DNA of 17,464 nucleotides from positions 1-17,464 of the forward strand of contig JAOXYB010020660.1 in the NCBI GenBank assembly GCA_028565635.1, read 5' to 3'. This document shows, in pieces, positions 9,516 through 17,464 of the stretch (the first letter of the stretch is position 1; the number at the start of each line of letters is the position of its first letter). This DNA comes from Phoronis ovalis. Lineage: Eukaryota; Phoronida; Phoronidae. Both the position numbers and the translations under genes were made by a program. Under the pieces are notes generated by a model. That model ran no database searches, had not been told where the DNA came from, and saw only the letters and a list, made by a program, of their open reading frames with translations.

Positions 9516-12500
9516 CTATACTTTGAACGATTTTCCCACAATGCATGTTTTACAGTAGTTGTGCCACCAGCTCCTGGTAGGTGAAAAATATTAATTACTT
9601 GCACAGGTGTTATGACTGACGATTTGTATTTGGAATCTAGGTCTTTTGTCTCATCAATTTTTTTGCAGAGCTCTTCAACTTTGTCTCTTTTGCAGACATG
9701 GGTTCCACATTGAAAATTTACCCAACTAACTGCATTTGCACCACTGTAATAACTTCGTAAATGTTCATCAGCTTCTGCTTGGTCTATTTCTTCAAGATGT
9801 TCCGAAGCACTAAGAATTTCCAACTTGTTCATTCGTGTCTTGTCTCGTTTTGTAACAGGAACCTCAGTTCCAAAAAAAGTTAAAAGTTTGGTCTTGTGAT
9901 ATTTTTCCTTCCCAAAACTTTTCTGCATTGCCTCTGTAAGCCGCTTCAGTGGTAACCAAATGACTCTTTTCTCTAGTATTTGTCTTTTCTCCAGGATATG
10001 ATTCTGAATTATTTCAGAGTGTCTCTGAGTCACCATATTTTTAAAAGCTAGTTGCATACTTTTATGTTCAAACACCATTGTCAAACAGGCAATTCTAAAT
10101 GTGGTCACTAGCCAATTGAAAAAAGGACCGGAAAGTATATCTATACTCTCTCCAGAGGTCTGAAGCAATAATATTGCAATTCGGTCGATATTAGATTTTT
10201 GAACTACACCATTTTCTACCAGCAGCTCATTATGCACAACATCCAGTGTCATTTTGCAATCTTGTCCGTATTCTGGATACCAGTTATTTTCACTTGAAGT
10301 ACTGCTGTCATGGCACCTTATCCAATATGTTTGTGACAAATGTATGGGTTCTTTTTCCATTTCACTTGCTAGCAAATCAACGCATGGTTTATTGTACATT
10401 TTCCGAAACATGGACTTGCCATCTTTCTCGGTACTTGTGTCAAAATCAAATACAAACATCCACTGAATACAGTTTATGAACTGTAAATCTGATTCATCAG
10501 TCATTTTGTCCGGTGAGCCCAGTACAAGAATAGGATACATGTTATCAATATTAGCAGCATCTATACAAAACAACTCAATAAATCGGGGTCCAGTAGTAAT
10601 ATTGATATTCCTTCCTTCTCTGTATTCTGCTTCTTTTTCTTGTCGTAGTTGATTTCGTTTGGAAGTATCATTCAGTAGGTCAATTTCTCCCCTGTAAAAT
10701 GGTTTACTTATATCTTTGCTTGATTCTGGTGATGTACGAAGATAATAATGTATGTCACCATTCCTTGTATGACGTACACCGTACATTTTATCAAGACATA
10801 ATTGTGATCGAGGTTCAATGTCTATTTCTATCACACATAAATCTTTTTCTTTTGAATGCTTGGAAATTGCATCAGCCACACAGACAAAGACAGGCTCATG
10901 GATTAGGCCTTTCATGGAATTGCTGCTGCTACTTGGAACAAAAATACTTTGTTGGTATGCATTTTCAAGTTTTCGAATAAGATCATTGCGATTTTCTCTA
11001 CCTAAATGTACACCTACTATCCTGTGAGAATCGTCAATACCAATATGAATTGTTCCATTAATTCTTGCATTAAGGCATGCAATTGCAAATTCTAGCACGT
11101 CATGAATTATGGATAATGCATTACAACTGGTGTTGTTATATTGTTTAAATTCATGAATTGGTGTAATTAGGTCACTAGAATGCCCTGTTTCCTTTACACA
11201 AAGCTTCCAATTTTTTGAGTATTCTGGCATATCAACAGAATTTGAATCAAGTAGGAATTCTCTTGGCTGCTGTATACCTGGCTCATTTTTGTGAGTCCTT
11301 TCTATTTCATCACTTTTGGTTATTTCTGTCACTGTGCTACCAGTGTCATTCGCTGATATTTCAGTGTCATGTACTAGTACTCGTATTGTGAATTTATTAT
11401 CTTCTTGCAGAATTCCCTGATACTTGATTCTCTCTACAGCAGCGTATTTTGCATCACATTTATTAGGATCTTGGCTGCAGAAGATGCGAATTTGTGGTAG
11501 CTTTAAAAGATTTTCATCAACAACTAGCACATTGATGGCATGCTCACTCAGGGCTGTATGATCTGTAGGCATGTCAAACAAGCACCCACATTTTGTATCT
11601 TTCACAAATATCTTATTTTTATCAATGTCATTAATTGTATGGTGTTTGGGCTGCTCTGTTTTGATAAGTGACATCCATTTACTACTGTTGTTTTTGATCT
11701 GCACCCATATTTTATCTTGGTCTCTACCAGTTGGAGTAATTTTCTCTTTATTACCTGATTTTTTATGGTCAGATCTACTCCATAATAAATAAAACTTGAC
11801 ACACTGCTTTAATTCATTTCCCCCATCTGCAATCTCCTTTGGTTGGATAGCTAGAAAAGATGCAACAGTATATTTTTCTTGCGTTTGTGTCTGAAGACTA
11901 TCTGAAAATATAGATTTCAGTATTTGATTGCAGTGTGAATTTTTGCTATTTATTAATGTTTCAGACTCTCTTGCTAGATGATTGTTGGTATTGGACACTT
12001 CACATGGTTGACTGTTTCCATCCTGTCCACATTTACTACCAGTGCCTTGTTGTTTGTCAGATATGTTAGAATCAGTTACTTCTTTCAGTGGTATCAGACC
12101 TTCGTCTATACCAGCAGAGACATTTTCTATTGCAGTAGTGCTTTCAATGAAGTTTGAAATATTTAGTAAACTGTTATTGCTGGTATCAAAACGTAAATAG
12201 CTTTCACTAGGATTTATGCATGTAGGATTAGAGGCCTCTTCTTTACCGCTCAATTGTTGTGATAAAATGTTATGTTGGGGTTTCATAACCAAAGGTAAGA
12301 CTGGACATAGTGGGTTGATTTCTGCACTTTCATTTCTGACAGACGTAACTAATGAATCCTTATTGTACTGTTGTTCCATTATGGCAGATACCTTTCGACA
12401 AAATGGACTTTTGCTGCATTCTCTATCGAAATCAGTGTCTACTATTCGTGAATACACTTCTTTTTCTTGCTTGTCTAGTATCTTATCACGCTGTTTCAAT

Positions 12501-13003
12501 ATTCTGCGCAACAAATGTGTATCTACTGGCTTTAATGTTTCATCTTTTTTATTGCCATGTCCAAAGTCATCAACCATTTCTTCCATTGTGTAATCTTGTA
12601 GATCACTTCCTAGGAGTTCCTTTTTTTGAAAGGTATCTATAACAATTTCTGGAAGTTTAAGCCTTGTTTTCAAAAACAGTAAAGTTTCTTCTTCATCCCA
12701 GTCAGCCATGGGTTTCGACTCCAAGTTATCATTATCCTCACCACCATGCATTCCACCACGACCCTTAATTAATAGAAATATTGTATCTTCATGATGTAGT
12801 TCTTTATAAAGATTGTAATCTTCCAGTACTTTATTTCCTTTTAAGAGCATCTGATTAGCAAGAGGTACTTGAGTAATGCCATAAACTTCTGTTTTAAGTA
12901 GGCACAGATCAAGCTTGTTCTTATCAAGTTTCAGTGGAATTGTTGTCTTGTATTTTATGAATACAGTTATGCATGCTTCAGATTTAGTCTTGGGAGTAGA
13001 CAT
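9516..13003 (-). CDS. SAMD9L-like: SAMD9/SAMD9L-like protein, coding exon A (residues 1-1162 and most of codon 1163 of 2431)
   Basis: N-terminal half of a SAMD9-family STAND protein. Residues ~10-84 are ubiquitin-like (LEDYNLYK, then a strand ending KGRGG before Met85). Residues ~99-172 are a SAM domain (MADWDEEETLLFL...LKLPEIVIDTF...LLGSDLQDYT). Residues 175-375 are a polar linker, and 375-560 an unassigned beta-rich block. Residues ~580-775 are AlbA_2 as in SAMD9 and Schlafens: HEFKQYNN, then FAIACLNARINGTIHIGI and RIVGVHLG, then CVIEIDIEP. Glu618, Glu726 and Asp728 are candidate acidic active-site residues by position only. Residues ~800-1120 match the SIR2-like region of SAMD9. The P-loop HLPGAGGTTT (1141-1150) is followed at once by the intron. 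The exon ends TAT-AG at 9516 before a GTAAGG donor; read through, it would stop at the next codon. It joins 8508 in phase 2, giving SKYR-CALLK as in SAMD9 (FRCAVLK). The family (known biology) is cytosolic, and its AlbA domain cleaves tRNA to block translation. The Met start is provisional because the frame stays open to the splice acceptor at 13049. Confidence 0.9.
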
Positions 13004-13050
13004 TACCTGATTTATCCTTTTATTTCTAAATGTAAATGGTGTGCTTTGCT
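13004..13050 (-). other. Splice acceptor and leading 45 nt of SAMD9-like exon A
   Basis: On the minus strand a pyrimidine-rich tract ends TTTTATTTCAG, with AG at 13050-13049. The exon therefore starts at 13048, 45 nt before the first ATG. Those 45 nt are in frame with the ATG and have no stop (QSTPFTFRNKRINQV). This segment is either 5' UTR or the end of coding sequence from an upstream exon. The first ATG has G at -3 and T at +4, a moderate context. The ubiquitin-like fold starts within ten residues of this Met, which favours it as the true start. Confidence 0.6.
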
Positions 13051-14001
13051 GAAATAAAATTTGACATAATTAAAGTAATATCTTCTATTGTTACTGCACA
13101 TTTACCCAAGAAAACACTTTTAAAACAATGTGTTGTCTCGTGTTTTTGAAATTGTATTATAACCCAAAATTTTTGAAGATAAAAGACATTCTTTTGGTTG
13201 TTCTGTTTAAAGTATTTATAATTATGCGCATAGTTATGTTAGCCTCAGGTATTTAGGAACAACATTCTTCTGGCATTAACGAAGTTTAACAGGTGGAACA
13301 TACATTTAGGCCAAGTATAGGTAATGAAACCTAGTAAAAAGATAAATGCATGTGACTGTCAATTTTTCTTAAAGTTCACTTGTCATGAGAGTCACATTAA
13401 ATGGAGTGTTACTGCCGATAGTAGTGTCAAAATCCTAAATCATCTTTCAAAATTTTCTTTGTAGCTGCTAGAATTAACTTTGATGCTATTAAAGCTTTTC
13501 CTGCCATGAAAATGTTGATTTTGTATTTCAAAATATGATTATTTTATGTATGAAACATTGCTATTGAAGTGTACTTTATAGTTTTCTTATTTTACAGTTA
13601 TGAACATGTAGATAGATACCTTCCTGTTTCGTTTTGCTTTTGTGGTTTTTCTTTTGTAGTGGTTTTTGTTTGTTTTTGGAAGATCTTTCATGGTTTTTTG
13701 CATCCTAGGTCTCCTAAAATATGGAGAGAGCATTAAAAGAATCACAGTTTGATGACCTACTTATCTCAAATATTTTTGACATACCTGAATGCTTTGTAAT
13801 ATGTAATGTAGATAATAGTAAAAAAACGTAATATAATTTGTACATTGATAATTGTGCAAAACTAATCAACACACAGGTAAACAGTACAAAAAAGGATTTT
13901 GGACATTTAAGATATTTCTGACTGTGAACTGACATAAATATAACCAGGCAGGGCATTGAGTCTCTGATTTCTCTTGTGCTTTCCATATTACCTTAAAAGT
14001 T
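13051..14001. other. Spacer between the upstream gene and SAMD9-like exon A
   Basis: Contains no long open frame with recognisable content. It should hold the upstream gene's 3' end and either the promoter/5' exon or an intron of the SAMD9-like gene. About 13615-13690 is a T/G-rich run ('ttttgcttttgtggttttt'). The 90-codon minus frame at 13714-13986 shows no domain. Confidence 0.35.
13779..13787 (-). promoter_or_regulatory. Candidate splice donor of a 5' non-coding exon for the SAMD9-like gene
   Basis: CAG|GTATGT on the minus strand is a good donor match. It would pair with the acceptor at 13049 to give a ~736-bp intron. The exon in front of it would lie in the short space after the upstream gene's stop. 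No promoter element is recognisable, and a chance match cannot be excluded. Confidence 0.22.
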
Positions 14002-14007
14002 TTTAAT
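14002..14007 (-). terminator. Possible poly(A) signal ATTAAA of the upstream gene
   Basis: This is a common variant of AATAAA, about 93 nt beyond the TAA at 14100 on the same strand. The hexamer occurs often by chance in DNA this AT-rich. Confidence 0.25.
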
Positions 14008-14099
14008 ACTTTTTACTGTATTTTGAAAATAAAATAATTCCTTCACATGGAATGTTTGTTAATTATTTTTATAATACTGTACTGCTTAAAACAGAACAA

Positions 14100-14276
14100 T
14101 TATCTATCAACATACTTATAGTTCATTTTAGCTTCATGGAATGGAATAATCCTATAGTATGAAGCATTTCTAGTTGTATTTATATCTATTGTTTTCGTGA
14201 CTGTTTGAGTTTGAATGGATACTGGTTGAGCATTCTTCTTTTCAACATGAAGACATCTTCCTTCAAGAGACCATTT
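14100..14276 (-). CDS. Terminal coding exon of the upstream gene (58 residues, then stop)
   Basis: The exon begins after acceptor CCATTTGCAG (AG at 14278-14277) and reads KWSLEGRCLHVEKKNAQP in the same phase-0 frame as the 14596-14531 exon. It runs through a Thr/Gln-rich stretch (IQTQTVTKTIDIN) to HEAKMNYKYVDR and TAA at 14102-14100. The in-frame Met at 14306 lies in the intron, so a standalone 68-residue gene is unlikely. The intron to the previous exon is 252 bp with consensus ends. An ATTAAA (minus strand, 14007-14002) lies about 93 nt after the stop and could be the poly(A) signal. Function is unknown; a role through protein-protein contact is all a TPR-like segment would suggest. Confidence 0.55.
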   Translation of the reverse strand, partial: KWSLEGRCLHVEKKNAQPVSIQTQTVTKTIDINTTRNASYYRIIPFHEAKMNYKYVDR

Positions 14277-14530
14277 CTGCAAATGGCAATTTATATTAAA
14301 GAACATAGGGCATATAAATTACCAAAATTAAAACTTATCCCTGTCAGCGGACAAGACGGTGGTTTACAATAAATTGGCAAGTACTTCCCCCTAGGTGCAC
14401 ATACAGTAAGTGACACTCACTGGGAAATATATTCTGCTGGAATTTGTAGATTTTTTAGAATTAAAGTTTTTTATATTTTACTGTGTTTGGTGTCTAAGCA
14501 AGGTTAGGACATGAAATTTTGCACACTTAC

Positions 14531-14596
14531 CTGTTCTAATGCTAATTCTTGGGCCAATTCATTATAGTATGTGACCGCTACAGAAAGATTTCCATT
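14531..14596 (-). CDS. Penultimate coding exon of an upstream gene with a TPR-like segment (partial gene)
   Basis: This 66-nt exon lies between acceptor TTTTTTTAG (AG at 14598-14597) and a strong donor CAG|GTAAGT (GT at 14530-14529). Only one frame is open, phase 0 at both ends, and it reads NGNLSVAVTYYNELAQELALEQ. The pattern G-N-x-x-x-A-x-x-Y-Y-x-x-x-x-x-x-A resembles a TPR helix pair. It joins the 14276-14100 exon in phase 0 to give ...ALEQ-KWSLEG.... The N-terminal part of the gene lies beyond the window or in introns I could not resolve. I do not recognise the family. Confidence 0.6.
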
Positions 14597-15121
14597 CTAA
14601 AAAAAATGTTACATGTAACATGAAAACTAATTTTTGTCATCCTAATATCTTTTAAAAAGTTATTTTTTGTTTCCTTATATGAGAAACACAATCGGATTCT
14701 TTTCCTGCATAATGGATTCATCCATTTGATCCTTTGCAAAGAATCAATATTTGCAAAAGCTTTGCAAAAATATAATAACCTCCAACACAGCCATATCAAA
14801 GTGAAGTAAGGTGGCACAGGGAACAAAATGTGTGTAAATTTTGGAGTTACTTGCAAAACAAGTGAGGATGGGAATTTAATATAGCCGGTGCATTTTGTAA
14901 GTTGCCTGTGAATCCATTTGGTGAGAAAACTGTATTACTGTGGAATATTCTCACACAAATTTTTATCATTTTTTTGGGAGAATCGGTAAATTGTTGAAAT
15001 AATATCACTATGATATAGGTGTTTTGGAGGAAATTTTGTCTTTCCTGAAATCATCACAAAAAATTGTTTATTTGTCCACTCTGTGAAATGAATAGCATAT
15101 TCCCCCTTTACATTCATATCC
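14597..15121. other. Probable intron or flank of the upstream gene
   Basis: Follows the acceptor of the 14596 exon. Open frames on the minus strand (14578-14856 and 14935-15138) have no paired splice signals or recognisable domains. I see no confirmed exon here. Confidence 0.3.
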
Positions 15122-15337
15122 ATATTAAAAATGAACAAGATTAATCCATGCAGTGATACATGTCTACTTTGTTCAAAATTACATTGTCACACACCCTATG
15201 ACTATGCCTATCCACTATATAGTGGAAAGGCATAAAAAGTTTTCGCATAAGTTTGAAAGGTTTCACATATGGATTAATCTTATTCCTTTTTGGATATTAA
15301 AAATGAACAAGATTAATCCATGCAGTGGTACATGTCT
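15122..15337. repeat. Fold-back cluster: near-identical 44-bp direct repeats around a palindrome
   Basis: A 44-bp unit starting 'atattaaaaatgaacaagat' occurs at 15122-15165 and 15294-15337 with one mismatch (gtgatac versus gtggtac). Between them lie a 32-bp near-perfect palindrome centred on 'ccactatatagtgg' (15203-15234) and, at 15269-15285, an inverted 17-bp copy of part of the unit ('atggattaatcttattc', 16 of 17). The arrangement resembles a small fold-back or non-autonomous element. Confidence 0.65.
15203..15234. repeat. 32-bp palindrome
   Basis: 'tatgcctatccac' is inverted as 'gtggaaaggcata' around 'tata', with one mispair, so it can form a cruciform or hairpin. Confidence 0.65.
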
Positions 15338-15419
15338 TGTTTAAAATTGTTTAACAAGAAACTTTTTTTTTCTTTTTCAGTAAAAATCCATAAAAATAAT
15401 CCAAAATACAGTACAACAA

Positions 15420-17464
15420 AAAGACAGGTCCAATATGATTTTGACTTGCTTCATCTCCAATATTGCTGACTGGTGGCCATCTTGGTTCCCGAGACAGCAC
15501 ATCATGGTGAGTCTACGAATATAATTTTGACTCCGATTACTTTCAACATGGCCGCCTATTGGCCATGTCTATTTCTGAGAGGATACATCATAGTTAGTCC
15601 ATCTTGAGAAGGACTAAGCATTGAGTGGATGATTGGAATTTGGATTCATGAAGGCTATTGTTTGGTGGGCGTATTAGACTATGTGACATTTAAAAATAAC
15701 CTTGAGAAGTAGGTCAAATGCCGATATGAATCTTTGACATTTTTGGTTGTACAAAACACTTTCTTTGTCTTGCAATAACTGCTTCAGTTTTTATCCGATC
15801 AACTTTGTAATTGCTACAGGGTAAATACAGGTCAAAGTGCAGGTTGGCTGTAATTTTGACCTGGATCACTTCCAACTGGCTGCCATGTTTGTTCTCGAGA
15901 TATTCGTTTTCAATAACAGTTTCAGTTTTTATTTGATTTACTTCATACTTAGCATAGGACAAGTAAAGTCAAAGAACAGGACTGCTATAATATGGCCGAC
16001 TGCCATGTTTTTTCCTGAGAGGGCATGTCAGGTTTTGCGCATTTCGAAAAGACGAAGCATTGGCTGTAAGATTTGAAAATGGATTCATGAAGCCTATTAG
16101 CTAAAATGACCTTGAAAAGAGGGTCAAATGTGGATACGAATCTTCCAAAACTTTATGTTGTGCATAATACTTTTTGTCTCGCAATAATTGCTTGAGTTTT
16201 TATTCAATTAGCTTTATATTCAGTGCAGTTCAAGAAAGGTGAAAGTATAAGTCTGTTATAATTTTGATCTTAATCACTTCTAATATGGCCGATTGGTGGC
16301 CATGTTAGTTCCCAGAGGGTAGGTCGCATTGTGGCCATTTTAAGAAAGGCGACATGTTGACTGGATGATTCAAAGGTGGATTCACAAAAGCCATAGTTTG
16401 TTGGGCATATTAGGCTAGGTGACATTTTAAATTGACTTTGAGAAGTGGGTCAATTGCCGACATGAACCACGACATTTTTTGTTGACTGTTGATCTGAAAT
16501 TTTGCATTTCTTTCGCAGTCATTAAAACTGTTTTTGCCAAGATCTTGAAAGTGCGACAAATAGTTAGATCGCTTCATTCAGAAATTGAATAGAAGTCAAC
16601 ATGCAGGTCAGGTTTGAATTTGACTTGGACATTTTAAACATTGCTGATCGGTGGCCATATTTGTTCCCATAGATAGTACCCTGATAATAGTTTGAGTTTT
16701 TATTGAATCAGGTTCATATTTGGTACAGCATTAATATAGGTCGAAACACATATCCAGTGTGGTTTTGACATGCTGCAGCTTCAATATGGCCAACTGATGG
16801 CCACCTTGTTTGTTGAGACAGTACGGCATGGTACATCTGTACCCGCAAAGACGAATTGTTGTCTGGTTGATTCAAAGTTGTTTTAAGAAGGCAATACATG
16901 AGTATTTCAGAATGACCTTGAAAAGTGGGTCAGACTGCCATCCAGAATATTTTGCAGCTGTCAAGCGGTCTTTGCCCATGTCTGGAAAACTGATATGTAG
17001 AGACTGTTTTAAATCATAAAACAAATGCAGGCCAAAATTTAGGTCATTGTTGATTTTGACTAGGATCACTTCACATATTGTCGACTGGTGGCCATGCATG
17101 TTTGGTCATGCTAAGAAGCGTTGCTTGGATAGTTTTACGGTGGATTTATAAAGGCCATAGGTAGGCAGGTGTTAATAGTTTATAACAGGTAGTATTTTAG
17201 AATGATATTGAAGGGTTGGTCGATATGATCTGAAAATTTGACATTTTCCCCACAATTGTAGAAATGTTTTTGCCAGATCTTGAAAACTGTGATACATGGA
17301 GTGATTGCTTTAATACTACTTCACTGTGATGGGTATCTATCTGCATAACCAGACCTTTTGTTTGCAATTGTCTTACTGTTTTTGCCCATACCTTGAAAAC
17401 TCAGGTATATATAAAGATCTTCTTACATCAGAAGGTAAATGGAGGCCAATACATATATAATATA
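15420..17464. repeat. Degenerate tandem array of ~300-480-bp units, running past the window end
   Basis: Ordered landmarks recur. 'atggccgactggtggccatg' and variants lie near 15462, 15547, 15880, 15990, 16285, 16645, 16785 and 17080. '(c)cttgaaaagtgggtcaaatg' variants lie near 15700, 16109, 16436, 16914 and 17207. 'ggattcatgaaggccatag' variants lie near 15643, 16081, 16378 and 17142. 'tttttgcc...cttgaaaact' variants lie near 16530, 16968, 17267 and 17388. Order is conserved while copies are strongly diverged with internal duplications and deletions. None of the short open frames inside is conserved between units, so the array is non-coding. Confidence 0.7.

Noticed and set aside
10246-11027. 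Several plus-strand open frames of 70-93 codons, and similar ones at 12216-12642 and 7568-7911
   Set aside because: All are antisense shadows of the intact SAMD9-like exons.
14935-15138. Minus-strand 67-codon frame as a further exon of the upstream gene
   Set aside because: TTTCAG-like acceptors are present but no donor follows in a compatible place, and no domain is visible.
15714-16076. Overlapping open frames on both strands
   Set aside because: They fall inside the tandem array and are not preserved between its units.

Overview
This is eukaryotic nuclear DNA, AT-rich (roughly two thirds A/T by eye). It carries spliced genes with GT/AG introns, long non-coding stretches and several decayed repeats. 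The SAMD9-type gene, the ~1 kb introns and the repeat style ('tccgtccg' relics, 'ggtcaa...ccttga' and 'atggccgactggtggccat' units) suggest a marine invertebrate. A bivalve or related lophotrochozoan is my best guess, by inference only.

Layout. Positions 1-4700 hold no gene I can support. They contain a 315-bp MITE-like element with long terminal inverted repeats, an 8-bp target duplication and an internal ~31-bp minisatellite (1371-1685). This element lies between two degenerate inverted arms. Positions 4701-13048 (minus strand) hold one large gene. Two long coding exons (13003-9516 and 8508-4701) are separated by a 1007-bp phase-2 intron and join to a 2431-residue SAMD9/SAMD9L-family protein. 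Positions 14100-14596 (minus strand) hold the last two coding exons of a second, upstream gene whose N-terminal part lies outside the window; it has a short TPR-like segment. Positions 15122-15337 hold a fold-back/direct-repeat cluster. From about 15420 to the window end there is a degenerate tandem array of ~300-480-bp units.

The SAMD9-type protein is the main content. Read N to C it has a ubiquitin-like beta-grasp domain ending in RGG-Met, a SAM domain, a long linker, an unassigned domain-like block, a Schlafen/SAMD9-type AlbA_2 domain, a SIR2-like region, a STAND-type P-loop NTPase with a lysine-less Walker A, a TPR-like region, the OB-fold that ends vertebrate SAMD9, and then ~390 extra residues containing a possible PH-like domain. 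In the known family these proteins are cytosolic innate-immune or translation-control effectors: AlbA_2 is the tRNA-cleaving effector, the STAND NTPase a switch, and TPR/OB the sensor side. The ubiquitin-like N-terminus and the long C-terminal extension are the most unusual parts of this window.

The NTPase is cut by the intron between Walker A and Walker B, so each exon alone looks like a separate truncated gene. They should be read as one.
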